From assembly GCF_027924965.1 (NCBI RefSeq), contig NZ_AP027056.1:124001-188000 (forward strand): a stretch of DNA of 64,000 nt, written 5' to 3'. How positions within the stretch are numbered: the first letter of the stretch is position 1; the number at the start of each line of letters is the position of its first letter. A model generated the notes under the pieces. The model was not told where the DNA came from, did not search any database, and was given only the letters and a program-made list of their open reading frames with translations. Source of the DNA: Limnohabitans sp. TEGF004. GTDB taxonomy: Bacteria; Pseudomonadota; Gammaproteobacteria; Burkholderiales; Burkholderiaceae_C. Shown one piece after another: positions 42,457 to 52,251 of this stretch. The position numbers and the translations under genes were made by a program.

Positions 42457-43416
42457 ATGAAATTAGCCACATACAAAGACGGTACACGCGATGGACAACT
42501 GGTGGTCGTGTCGCGCGACTTGAGCACCGCGCATTATGCGACGGGCATCGCCACCCGCATGCAGCAAGCGCTGGACGACTGGGGCTTCATCGCCCCCCAA
42601 CTGCAAGACTTGTATGAGACTCTCAACAACGGCAAAGCGCGCCACGCCTTCCCGTTTGACCCTGCACTTTGCATGGCCCCGCTGCCCCGCGCCTACCAGC
42701 GCTTGACGGGCAATGCCTACGCCAATCACGCCGCCTTGTTAGGCGAGGGTGAGGGCGATTTGGTGATGCACCAAGCCGCCAGCGATGCACTGATGGGCGC
42801 AAACGACCATGTGGTGTGTGCCAATGAAAACTTAGGCGTGGATTTTTCTGCTGAAATCGCCGTCATCACAGGTGACGTGCCCGTGGGTGCATCGGCTGAC
42901 GATGCGCTTGAAAGCATCCGCTTGGTTATGCTGTCCAACGCCATCACCCTGCGCAACGTCACACACAACGTGCAAAGCCACCCCGCTGTGTCATTCAGCC
43001 CTGTGGCCGTGACGCTGGATGAGCTGGGCGACGCGTGGGACAACGGCAGCGTGCACCTGACCGTGCAAGTGGCATGGAACGGCCGCAAGGTCGGCATGTG
43101 CGACGCAGGCACCGACATGACGCATCACTTCGGCCAACTCGTGGCCCACGCCAGCAAAACCCGCGCACTGCGCGCAGGCACCGTGGTCAACAGCGGCACA
43201 GTCAGCAATGCGGGCTTTGAGAAAAACGGCAAAACTGAGTGGCCCAAAGGCTATAGCTGCATCGCCGAAAAACGCGCCATGGAAACCGCGCTCGATGGCA
43301 AGGCCACCACCGAGTACATGAAGTTTGCCGACACTGTGCGCATCGATGCGAAAGGCAAAGATGGGCAAAGCGTGTTTGGTGCGATTGAGCAAGAGCTGTC
43401 GCCACTCAGCGCTTAA
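42457..43416 (+). CDS. Fumarylacetoacetate hydrolase (FAH) family protein
   Basis: 319 residues. The FAH fold with metal ligands in NLGVDFSAEIAVITGDVP and a downstream AGTVVNSGTVSNAGF stretch. The N-terminal ~80 residues are the small FAH_N-type domain. In related bacteria these act in aromatic degradation, as acylpyruvases or oxaloacetate decarboxylases; the substrate here is not predictable. Monocistronic with a terminator. Confidence 0.85.
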   Translation: MKLATYKDGTRDGQLVVVSRDLSTAHYATGIATRMQQALDDWGFIAPQLQDLYETLNNGKARHAFPFDPALCMAPLPRAYQRLTGNAYANHAALLGEGEGDLVMHQAASDALMGANDHVVCANENLGVDFSAEIAVITGDVPVGASADDALESIRLVMLSNAITLRNVTHNVQSHPAVSFSPVAVTLDELGDAWDNGSVHLTVQVAWNGRKVGMCDAGTDMTHHFGQLVAHASKTRALRAGTVVNSGTVSNAGFEKNGKTEWPKGYSCIAEKRAMETALDGKATTEYMKFADTVRIDAKGKDGQSVFGAIEQELSPLSA

Positions 43417-43435
43417 AAAAGGTTCAGTGCAAAAG

Positions 43436-43468
43436 AAAAAGCCCGCTTGAGTCCAAGCGGGCTTTTTT
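43436..43468. terminator. Bidirectional terminator
   Basis: AAAAAGCCCGCTT-gagtcc-AAGCGGGCTTTTTT between convergent FAH and the eRF1-like gene. Confidence 0.88.
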
Positions 43469-43494
43469 GTGGGTGGCGCGAACGCCAACCAAGA

Positions 43495-43866
43495 TTACTT
43501 GATCAACGCTGGGTCTGCACCTAAGTTATCAAGCTTCTTGAAGTACTGACGCGCCATGGCCACCACTTGTGCGTCGGTGGGGTGGTCGCTGGCGATGCTG
43601 TCCACCACGTTCACATGGGCGTGGTGTTGTTTGCACCAGTCACGGAATTCGTCGCGTGCCAAGCCTGGGCCGGTCACCAATACCTCGTGCGTGCCTTCAA
43701 GGGCCTTTGCAATGTCGGCATACAAATGCGCAACTTCGTTGGGCTTGCCTTGGTGTTTGTGATGGCTGCGTGATTTGACGCGTTGGCTCTCCACGTGCTC
43801 ACGGTCGAACATCAGCACGTGGGCTTCTTGGTGGTCCATCCAAACAACGGCGTGAAAAGTGGTCAT
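43495..43866 (-). CDS. eRF1/Pelota-like 'translational machinery' family protein
   Basis: 123 residues. FHAVVWMDHQEAHVLMF, a His-rich segment (SRSHHKHQGK), VLVTGPGLARDEFRDW and DHPTDAQVVAMARQYF match a small beta-proteobacterial family related to the central domain of eRF1 and annotated as translational machinery protein; similar proteins occur beside host-attachment or stress genes. No experimental function known to me. Separated by 12 bases from the DksA-like gene upstream, so probably one unit. Confidence 0.78.
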   Translation of the reverse strand: MTTFHAVVWMDHQEAHVLMFDREHVESQRVKSRSHHKHQGKPNEVAHLYADIAKALEGTHEVLVTGPGLARDEFRDWCKQHHAHVNVVDSIASDHPTDAQVVAMARQYFKKLDNLGADPALIK

Positions 43867-43878
43867 GTGTTTTCTTTC

Positions 43879-44244
43879 TTAGTGGTGGTTGTGTTCAGAT
43901 TTTTCTTGGCAGCCAATGCAGAGCGCTGCTTCGGGTGCTGCGTTCAGGCGTGCTTCGGAAATCGTGGCATCGCAATCGACGCAATGGCCATACGTGCCAG
44001 CACTTAAGCGAGCCAAGGCGTCGTCAATCGCAGCCAGCTCGGCGGTTTCGTGTTCGTTGATGGCGAACTCCAAATCGCGTGCGGTGTTGACCTGTGCGTC
44101 TGAGTCTTCGTTGTGCGCGAAGTGCTCGGCCGCCACTTCTGCGCGGCTGGCTTTGCCACCGCGTTGCTGTGCAATTTGTGCAAGCAAGTCGGCGCGTTGG
44201 GTTTCAAGCTTTTGCTTGAAGGCTGTGGCGTGTTGTGCGTCCAT
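43879..44244 (-). CDS. DksA/TraR-family zinc-finger protein
   Basis: 121 residues. N-terminal coiled coil, then a C4 zinc finger with C88, C91, C109 and C112 (YGHCVDCDATI...LCIGC). Size and motif resemble small TraR/DksA-like proteins. The coiled-coil tip (EHFAHNEDSDAQ) lacks the clear DxxDxA of DksA; it might bind the RNA polymerase secondary channel or have a different role. Upstream gene of the two-gene unit with the eRF1-like protein. Confidence 0.88.
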   Translation of the reverse strand: MDAQHATAFKQKLETQRADLLAQIAQQRGGKASRAEVAAEHFAHNEDSDAQVNTARDLEFAINEHETAELAAIDDALARLSAGTYGHCVDCDATISEARLNAAPEAALCIGCQEKSEHNHH

Positions 44245-44381
44245 GGAAGCTCCTCTATTTATGGTTTGATGTTGCGCCCATCATGCGCTTCATTCCTTGA
44301 TGGATGTCAATGAATCCTCGTTTTCACCTAGGCAGGGCAGACGTTGCGAATATGTCCAATGCGTCAGACATAATTTCAAAC

Positions 44382-44738
44382 ATGCAACGCTTGCGTCACG
44401 CCATCCAACTCACCCGCCTTGTGCTGGTGTGGTTTGCGTTGTCTGTTGGCGTGGCCATTGCATCGCCCATCGTCAACCCGCAGGGCATGGACTTGGTCTG
44501 TACCAGCACGGGCAGCATGAAGCTGGTGGTGCAAGGTGACGATGAAGCTGCCGCATCCAGCCACACGCTGGACTGCCCTTTGTGTGCCTCCATCAGCGCA
44601 CCACCTCCTGCGTTGAACACTGCGTTGACCCAACCTTCCCCACTGGCCTATGTCATGCAGCCCATCGCTGCAGCGCACATGGCGGCCCTCGCTGCGCCCC
44701 CGCTGCCTTCGCGTGGGCCGCCTGAACTTTTCCTCTGA
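44382..44738 (+). CDS. DUF2946-type exported protein
   Basis: 118 residues if read from ATG 44382. MQRLRHAIQLTRLVLVWFALSVGVAIASP fits a signal peptide (quoted as positions 1-29, key residues RLRH...ASP). Upstream ATGs at 44304, 44310 and 44352 are in frame, and none has a clear ribosome site. The middle carries HTLDCPLC, a Cys-x-x-Cys metal-type motif. Such proteins accompany copper-handling genes, as here. Confidence 0.72.
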   Translation: MQRLRHAIQLTRLVLVWFALSVGVAIASPIVNPQGMDLVCTSTGSMKLVVQGDDEAAASSHTLDCPLCASISAPPPALNTALTQPSPLAYVMQPIAAAHMAALAAPPLPSRGPPELFL

Positions 44739-44849
44739 GTTTTAAACGGGCGCGCGGCCTTGTGCCGCCGCTTGGTGTGCTGGCTTTGTGCTGCGCGTTC
44801 GCACACAGGTCAGATGCAATTGACGCAAGTTCAAACAGAAGGAAACAAG

Positions 44850-45401
44850 ATGAATCAATTTTTCAAAACACTCGCCCAGTGCATCTGGGCTTGCTTGGCG
44901 GCTACGGCGCTGCAGGCACACGCCCACATCGTCTTGACAGAACCGCAAGCGGTGGCTGGCAGTTATTACAAAGCTACGTTACGTGTGGGGCATGGCTGCA
45001 ACGGTGCGGCAACCCATGGCCTGGTCGTGCAAGTGCCCGCTGGCTTTGAAGGGGCCAAGCCGCAACCCAAAGTAGGCTGGACCATCACCACCCGTAAAGC
45101 CCAACTGAACAAGCCGTACATCAGCCATGGCAAAACCGTGACCGACGATGTGGTGGAGTTGCGCTGGACGGCGACACACAAAGACAATGCCCTGCCCGAT
45201 GACCAGTTTGATGAATTCGCCTTCATGGGACGTTTGCCCAACCAAGCAGGACCTTTATGGGTGAAGGTGTTGCAGGTGTGCGAGAACAGTCAAAATGATT
45301 GGTCAGACATTCCAACCCAAGGCACCTCGACACGCGGCCTCAAATCACCTGCTGCTTTGCTAGACGTGCAAGCTGCACCCAAACACGAACACCACCATTA
45401 A
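44850..45401 (+). CDS. YcnI-like DUF1775 copper-binding protein
   Basis: 183 residues from ATG 44850 with AGAAGGAAACAAG upstream. Signal peptide ends AHA, so cleavage leaves His26 as the new N-terminus (HIVLTEP), the monohistidine brace by which YcnI binds Cu(II). DUF1775 fold follows, with GHGCNGAATHGLVVQVP and FDEFAFMGRLP. It ends in a His-rich tail (KHEHHH). Neighbours DUF2946 and PCu(A)C make a periplasmic copper cassette. Confidence 0.9.
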   Translation: MNQFFKTLAQCIWACLAATALQAHAHIVLTEPQAVAGSYYKATLRVGHGCNGAATHGLVVQVPAGFEGAKPQPKVGWTITTRKAQLNKPYISHGKTVTDDVVELRWTATHKDNALPDDQFDEFAFMGRLPNQAGPLWVKVLQVCENSQNDWSDIPTQGTSTRGLKSPAALLDVQAAPKHEHHH

Positions 45402-45416
45402 TTCAAAGGAGCTTTT

Positions 45417-45911
45417 ATGAAATTTACGAAACACCTCATCGCCGCCGCATTCGCCACTGTGTGCGCGGTCAACGCGTATGCCCAAAACGTGACCATCACC
45501 GACGCATGGGCACGCGCCACCGTGCAAGGCCAAAAGGCCACCGGCGCATTCATGAAAATAACCGCCAAAGACAACGCCAAATTGGTGGGTGTGAGCAGCC
45601 CTGTGGCAGGCGTGGCTGAGATTCACGAAATGAAGATGGACAAAGACGTGATGCGTATGAACGCCTTGCCCAACGGCCTAGACTTGCTCGCTGGCAAAGC
45701 GGTCGAGCTCAAGCCCGGCGGCTACCACGTGATGTTGATGGACTTGAAAGCACCCTTGGCCAAAGACACCACCGTGCCTGTGACGCTGACGTTTCAAGAC
45801 GCCAAAGGCGTGAAGTCCAACGTGGAGCTGAAAGTGCAAGTGGGTATGCAAGCGCCCATGATGCAACATCAAAAACAGATGGAACACAACCACGCTGACC
45901 ACAAGCACTGA
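45417..45911 (+). CDS. PCu(A)C copper chaperone
   Basis: 164 residues, signal peptide to ~22 (AYA). Cu(I) ligands H70, M81, H104 and M106 follow the PCu(A)C pattern, in AEIHEMKMDKDVMRM and LKPGGYHVMLM. The C-terminus adds a Met/His-rich tail (MMQHQKQMEHNHADHKH) that could bind further copper. PCu(A)C delivers Cu(I) to cytochrome c oxidase CuA/CuB sites. Separated from the YcnI-like gene by 15 bases. Confidence 0.93.
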   Translation: MKFTKHLIAAAFATVCAVNAYAQNVTITDAWARATVQGQKATGAFMKITAKDNAKLVGVSSPVAGVAEIHEMKMDKDVMRMNALPNGLDLLAGKAVELKPGGYHVMLMDLKAPLAKDTTVPVTLTFQDAKGVKSNVELKVQVGMQAPMMQHQKQMEHNHADHKH

Positions 45912-45973
45912 GCTGTCAGCCAAGCGTGGGCTGGGTTTTGGTTTAATGCGACCTATACACACAGGAGACAGAC

Positions 45974-46633
45974 ATGACCAACCCAGCCGGTTTTGATTTC
46001 ACCAAGTTCGTTCCGGGCTTTGACTTTTTAAAGAACCTCACGCCCGGAGGCGGTGCATCTGCCACCACCGCTGCGCCTGGCTGGGTGGCTCCAACGCTAG
46101 ACCCTGAAGAGCTTGAGAAGCGCATTCAAGAACTCAAGACGGTTCAATTTTGGTTGGAGCAAAACAGCAAGGCGGTGGGCGCCACCATCCAGGCCCTCGA
46201 AGTGCAGCGCATGACGCTCAACACATTGAAGGGCATGAACATGAGCTTCAACGACTTGGCTGAGTCACTCAAGGTCAAACCGCAAGAAGCCGCAGAGCCT
46301 GCGCAACCCAAATATTCATTCACCCAAGCCGCCCCTGAGCAAGCAGCGTCCGCGCAAGAGGCCCCCAAGGCTGCAGCCAAAGCCAGCAAGTCACGTAGCA
46401 AAAAAGCAGCGGCTGTTGGTGTGGACCCTTCTCATTGGTGGGGTGCTTTGACGGACCAGTTTCAGCACATCGCTACGCATGCCATGAATGACATGGCGCA
46501 TCGTGCACAAGCACACGCCACCACTGGTGCTGCCAAGCCTGCTGCTAAAAAAACGGCCGCCAAAACAGCAGCGCGCAAACCTGCTGCACGCAAAACACCC
46601 GCGCGCAAAACCGCAACCAAATCCAAGCGATGA
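45974..46633 (+). CDS. phaM: PhaM-like polyhydroxyalkanoate granule-associated protein
   Basis: 219 residues. N-terminal FTKFVPGFDFLKNL, a helical middle with WLEQNSKAVGATIQALEVQRM, WWGALTDQF at ~155-163 and a long Ala/Lys/Arg tail (residues ~180-219, repeats of AAKKTAA, ARKPAARKT) that binds DNA in Ralstonia/Cupriavidus PhaM. There it activates PHB synthase PhaC and links granules to the nucleoid. The ATGA overlap with the next gene couples the two. Confidence 0.85.
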   Translation: MTNPAGFDFTKFVPGFDFLKNLTPGGGASATTAAPGWVAPTLDPEELEKRIQELKTVQFWLEQNSKAVGATIQALEVQRMTLNTLKGMNMSFNDLAESLKVKPQEAAEPAQPKYSFTQAAPEQAASAQEAPKAAAKASKSRSKKAAAVGVDPSHWWGALTDQFQHIATHAMNDMAHRAQAHATTGAAKPAAKKTAAKTAARKPAARKTPARKTATKSKR

Positions 46634-47910
46634 AACTCTTTCCCTACGGTCACGCCACCCACCCGCAGTGGGAAATGGCCGCAGGCTTGGTGCTGGCGCA
46701 GTTGCGCGCGCACATGGCCTTGCCCGAGTACGCCAGTGCGCCGCACCTCGGCTTGGTGTACATCACCGACCATTACGCCACGCACGCACAAGACATCTTG
46801 TCGCATTTGAGTGCTGAACTGCCGGAGGTGACCGATTGGGCGGGCACCGTGGGCGTGGGCATTGCCGCCAACAACGTGGAGTACTTTGACGAGCCTGCAC
46901 TCAGTGTGATGTTGTGTGATATTTCGCCTGAGCACTACCGCGTGTTCAGCGGTGTGGCTCCGTTGGCGCAAGCGGGCATGGGCGCCAAACATGGCAGCAG
47001 CTTTGTGCCGCACACGGCCTTGTTGCATGCCGATGCACACACGCCCGATGTGCCCGAGTTGATTGCCGAGCTGGCGCAACGCACGGCCAGCGGCTACGTG
47101 TTTGGTGGCTTGTCGGCCAGCCGAACAGACGTGGTGCAGTTCGCGTTGAACGGTGACGGCAACATGGCAGGCCAAGGCAAAGCCTCAGGGGTGTTTCATG
47201 GTGGCTTGAGCGGTGTGGCGTTTGATGCTGAGGTGGCTATGGTGTCGCGTGTCACGCAAGGCTGTTTGCCTGTGGCTCCAACCCACACCATCACCAGCGC
47301 GGACAACCATGTGGTGCTCACCTTAGACAACGAGCCAGCGCTTCATGTGTTGGAGCGCGATTTGAAAATCAGCTTGACCGACAAACAACCGGCCATTGCC
47401 AAAGTGCGCGCCACGCTGGTGGGCTTGTCGGCTGAACACGATGCCACCATCAAACGCACGGGTGAGTTTGACGATGCGGTGTTGGTTCGTCACATCGTCG
47501 GCATCGACCCAGCACGCGAAGCGGTGGCCGTGGCGCAGCCGGTGGAGGTGGGCATGCGCCTGACGTTTTGCGAACGCAATGCCGCTGCGGCACGCGCAGA
47601 CCTCACGCGCATTTGCGCCGAAATTCGCGAGGCCCTAGAGCCCGAAGAAATGACGGCTGATTTGGCTGGGGCACTCAGTGCCGACACCAACATCAACCCG
47701 CATCCTGTGCGTCGTATGGCTGGCGCGATTTACGTGAGCTGTGCGGGCCGAGGCGGCCCTCACTTTGGCGCCCCCAGTGCAGAGTTGCACATCATCCGTC
47801 GCGCGTTGGGTGATGTGCCGTTGGTGGGTTTCTTTGCCGGTGGCGAAATTGCCCACCAAGAGCTGCATGGTTACACCGGCGTGTTGACGGTGTTCACCTC
47901 CGAGGCTTGA
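46630..47910 (+). CDS. FIST-domain sensory protein
   Basis: 426 residues: FIST_N (~25-240; LGLVYITDHYATHAQDIL, SGYVFGGLSASRTD) and FIST_C (~250-420; CAGRGGPHFG, GFFAGGEIAHQELHGYTGVLTVF). FIST proteins are thought to bind small ligands, perhaps amino acids, and work in signal transduction, often fused to other signalling domains; this one stands alone. Its start overlaps the stop of phaM by four bases. Confidence 0.9.
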   Translation: MKLFPYGHATHPQWEMAAGLVLAQLRAHMALPEYASAPHLGLVYITDHYATHAQDILSHLSAELPEVTDWAGTVGVGIAANNVEYFDEPALSVMLCDISPEHYRVFSGVAPLAQAGMGAKHGSSFVPHTALLHADAHTPDVPELIAELAQRTASGYVFGGLSASRTDVVQFALNGDGNMAGQGKASGVFHGGLSGVAFDAEVAMVSRVTQGCLPVAPTHTITSADNHVVLTLDNEPALHVLERDLKISLTDKQPAIAKVRATLVGLSAEHDATIKRTGEFDDAVLVRHIVGIDPAREAVAVAQPVEVGMRLTFCERNAAAARADLTRICAEIREALEPEEMTADLAGALSADTNINPHPVRRMAGAIYVSCAGRGGPHFGAPSAELHIIRRALGDVPLVGFFAGGEIAHQELHGYTGVLTVFTSEA

Positions 47911-47935
47911 TGGCGCAGCAGCCTCGTGGCGTGGT

Positions 47936-50234
<2,299 letters not shown>

Positions 50235-50267
50235 GTGCTTGAGGGCCGGACGGGCCCGTTCCAAGTA

Positions 50268-50297
50268 AAAACAGCCGTGATTTTCGCACGGCTGTTT
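50268..50297. terminator. Hairpin terminator between queA and the first lipoprotein
   Basis: AAACAGCCGTG-attttcg-CACGGCTGTTT. Short T and A runs on both flanks. Lies downstream of the minus-strand lipoprotein gene (50319-51014), so it most likely serves that gene. Confidence 0.75.
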
Positions 50298-50318
50298 AAG
50301 GTGTCTCGTTAACTAGGT

Positions 50319-51014
50319 TTAGTTCATCACGAGATGGGTGGTTGAACCGTTGGCGTATTGGATATCAATAGAGATGAGTGTGAGACTTCCGTCGGCAGCG
50401 ATTCGATACCTATCTTGTTCGGTAGATGTGAGTACGTTAGAAGCGTTGTATGTTTTTGAAATCAGGTTTGCTATGGCGGTAGTGGCTGTGTCTGCCTCAA
50501 TCACGTAACTGTTTTGCTGAGTCCCTGAAGGTGTTGATTTTGTGCTGTTTGTGTATTTGTTGATAGTGCCTACAACGGCAACATCTCCGACTCGTGCGTT
50601 GTTCGGTAAGGATGGTGGCGATGTCCAAACGCCGTAATCCCCTCCCACGATGGCGAATCCGAGAGGTGCATAGTTTGAGTCGAAATAGCTTGTGGTTGTT
50701 CCAACGTTAGAGGCTGGGGTGCAGTTAGAAACTGTTAGGCTGGCTACAGAGCTTCTGGATAACGCAGCCGATCCTTCAAATACTGTGTTCGTCGTTGCAG
50801 GGCCACTTGTTAACGCAAAAGTTCCCGAGCAAGTTCCGCTAACCGTGAGCGTCGTTGAAAAACCGCTAGCAGTGAGTCTTGCATACCCCGCACGGATGTC
50901 AAAAGTGTTTGTTGATGAAACTGGTCCGCTTGAGCCGCCGCCACCTCCGCCACCTCCACACGCAGAAATCAAAAGAAGCAAGGCCGAAATAAAAAAGAGT
51001 TTCAAGGTTGTCAT
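50319..51014 (-). CDS. Lipoprotein A of a paralogous pair, unknown function
   Basis: 231 residues. Lipobox LISAC with Cys19, then a run of eight glycines as a linker. The rest is a Ser/Thr/Asn-rich beta-type domain with two cysteines, C62 and C98. Segments FDI (38-40), RVGDVAVVG (141-149), SYVIEAD (169-175) and TEQDRY (198-203) recur in the lipoprotein encoded at 51370-52125, so the two share a fold. No known domain recognised. Codon use and A+T content look different from the flanking housekeeping genes. Confidence 0.75.
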   Translation of the reverse strand: MTTLKLFFISALLLLISACGGGGGGGGSSGPVSSTNTFDIRAGYARLTASGFSTTLTVSGTCSGTFALTSGPATTNTVFEGSAALSRSSVASLTVSNCTPASNVGTTTSYFDSNYAPLGFAIVGGDYGVWTSPPSLPNNARVGDVAVVGTINKYTNSTKSTPSGTQQNSYVIEADTATTAIANLISKTYNASNVLTSTEQDRYRIAADGSLTLISIDIQYANGSTTHLVMN

Positions 51015-51064
51015 GGAATGCTTCTTAAATTGGTAAAGACAACCAAGGCTAATAGCGCAGACCC

Positions 51065-51107
51065 CCTAATCCACCTCATATACGAATTAGTGTGTATGTG
51101 AATTAGG
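51065..51107. promoter_or_regulatory. Nested repeats in the lipoprotein A / XRE intergenic region: candidate operator
   Basis: Between the divergent genes lie CATATAC (51077-51083) and GTATGTG (51094-51100), an inverted repeat with one mismatch, two direct copies of GAATTAG (51084 and 51100, 16 bases apart) and an outer CCTAAT/ATTAGG pair (51065-51070, 51102-51107). Such symmetry in front of an XRE gene is what an autoregulated operator would look like. Confidence 0.45.
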
Positions 51108-51118
51108 CATAAATTGGG

Positions 51119-51373
51119 ATGCTCCTCAGTGTGCAGCAACCCCTTTCTCGTTCGTTTGGCCAATGTGTCCGCTTCTTGCGGCAAGCACATGGCATGACGC
51201 AGGTCGAGTTCAGCGAAAAGTGCGGGTTCTACCAGACCTACCTCAGCCGCATTGAGAACGGCCAAGCGAACCCCACGCTCAATGCGATGGAGGTCATCGC
51301 GGTGGGGCTGGGGCTGACGGTGTTTGAGTTGTTTGAGCGCGTGCGGGAGCAGGCGCAGGCTGGTAAGCCTTAG
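51119..51373 (+). CDS. XRE-family helix-turn-helix regulator
   Basis: 84 residues, a single HTH_3 domain (FGQCVRFLRQAHGMTQVEFSEKCG, then QTYLSRIENGQANPTL as recognition helix) with a short C-terminal helix. No ribosome site at normal spacing precedes the ATG; a CATAAA box at 51108-51113 ends only five bases before it, so the mRNA may be leaderless. Encoded between, and opposite to, the two related lipoproteins; its stop overlaps that of the second one by four bases. Confidence 0.88.
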   Translation: MLLSVQQPLSRSFGQCVRFLRQAHGMTQVEFSEKCGFYQTYLSRIENGQANPTLNAMEVIAVGLGLTVFELFERVREQAQAGKP

Positions 51374-52125
51374 TTCAAGCGGCCCTGAACCGTGAAGCCA
51401 TCGGCGTCAAGACGGTCATATTGAATCAGTTGAAGTTGATTGACCCCGTTGCTCAAATTTACCAAGTAACGGAACTGTTCTGTTTTGCCAAGTGGCGCTG
51501 AGGCGTAGCTGGTGGTGGTCGTATCGTAGTGTTTGACTATGAGATTAAAGATGACAGAGTAGGCCGTGTCTTCTTCGATAGCGTAAGACCACACTTGTAT
51601 GCCAACTTTGGCAGAGTTGCTACTTGTGTATTTGTCTACAACCCCAATGACGCCCGTATCCCCCACTTTTGCTGAGGTCGGAAAAGCAGCCACTGCTCGC
51701 CACACATAAACATATAAGTTGTCATAGGCGTAGTAGTTTTTGTATTGGCTGTTGACGACAGCGTAGTAGTAGTAGATGTTGGTGATGTTTGCTGCCGATT
51801 TGTTTTCGTAGGGCGAGTCACAAGGGCTTGCAGCGCCATAAGCAATATTGGTTGACACGACATTTGCCATAACTTGAACGCCTGCGATGTTGGCCGTGCT
51901 GTTGGACAAGATGTATGTGCCTGGACATGGACCGTGGGCTTTGAGTTGCGATGCGTACGGTGCATTGTTGAGGTTCGTCCAGGCATCTTGAATGTCAAAG
52001 CTGCTGGCCGAAATGGCGCGCGCACTGGGGTCTGAGCTGGCCCAGTCGTCGTTGCCAGCACCACCGCCGCACGCTGTGAGCGAGAGCGCCAAGACTAAGA
52101 CACTTGTTAAGACTTCATGTTTCAT
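51370..52125 (-). CDS. Lipoprotein B of a paralogous pair, unknown function
   Basis: 251 residues. Lipobox SLTAC with Cys19, short Gly linker, then a domain that aligns with the neighbour at 50319-51014: FDI at 43-45, cysteines C67 and C102 (spacing 35 against 36), KVGDTGVIG at 153-161, SYAIEED at 180-186 and TEQFRY at 215-220. Residues ~118-141 are very tyrosine-rich (NIYYYYAVVNSQYKNYYAY). Function unknown. An inverted repeat lies just upstream of the start. Confidence 0.75.
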   Translation of the reverse strand: MKHEVLTSVLVLALSLTACGGGAGNDDWASSDPSARAISASSFDIQDAWTNLNNAPYASQLKAHGPCPGTYILSNSTANIAGVQVMANVVSTNIAYGAASPCDSPYENKSAANITNIYYYYAVVNSQYKNYYAYDNLYVYVWRAVAAFPTSAKVGDTGVIGVVDKYTSSNSAKVGIQVWSYAIEEDTAYSVIFNLIVKHYDTTTTSYASAPLGKTEQFRYLVNLSNGVNQLQLIQYDRLDADGFTVQGRLN

Positions 52126-52132
52126 TGTATTT

Positions 52133-52150
52133 TTGTATTCTTAAATACAA
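52133..52150. promoter_or_regulatory. Inverted repeat upstream of lipoprotein B
   Basis: TTGTATT-ctta-AATACAA, perfect 7-bp arms, 8 bases upstream of the lipoprotein B start. It could be an operator or an mRNA hairpin covering the translation start region. I see no strong Shine-Dalgarno site for this gene. Confidence 0.4.
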
Positions 52151-52184
52151 GTTATTGAATCACAATTGTTGCATTGCTGGTTAT

Positions 52185-52203
52185 TTCTAGTTAACTTCTA
52201 GTT
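52185..52203 (+). repeat. Direct repeat upstream of the outer-membrane protein gene
   Basis: TTCTAGTT occurs at 52185-52192 and again at 52196-52203, an 11-base period equal to about one helical turn. This is typical of a regulator bound on one face of the DNA. The repeat lies 49-67 bases before the ATG of the beta-barrel gene. Confidence 0.4.
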
Positions 52204-52251
52204 GGCGATTTGACGAGTTCATCCTCAATCGTGGTGCTGAAAAGGCTGTCT

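Noticed and set aside
45917-45933. CAGCC-N7-GGCTG stem after the PCu(A)C gene as a terminator
   Set aside because: Weak five-pair stem followed by a broken T tract; too little to call.
50936-50959. Repetitive glycine-codon tract in lipoprotein A as a phase-variation repeat
   Set aside because: The codons are mixed (GGC, GGT, GGA), not a homopolymer or perfect short repeat, so slippage would be rare; it is a plain Gly linker.
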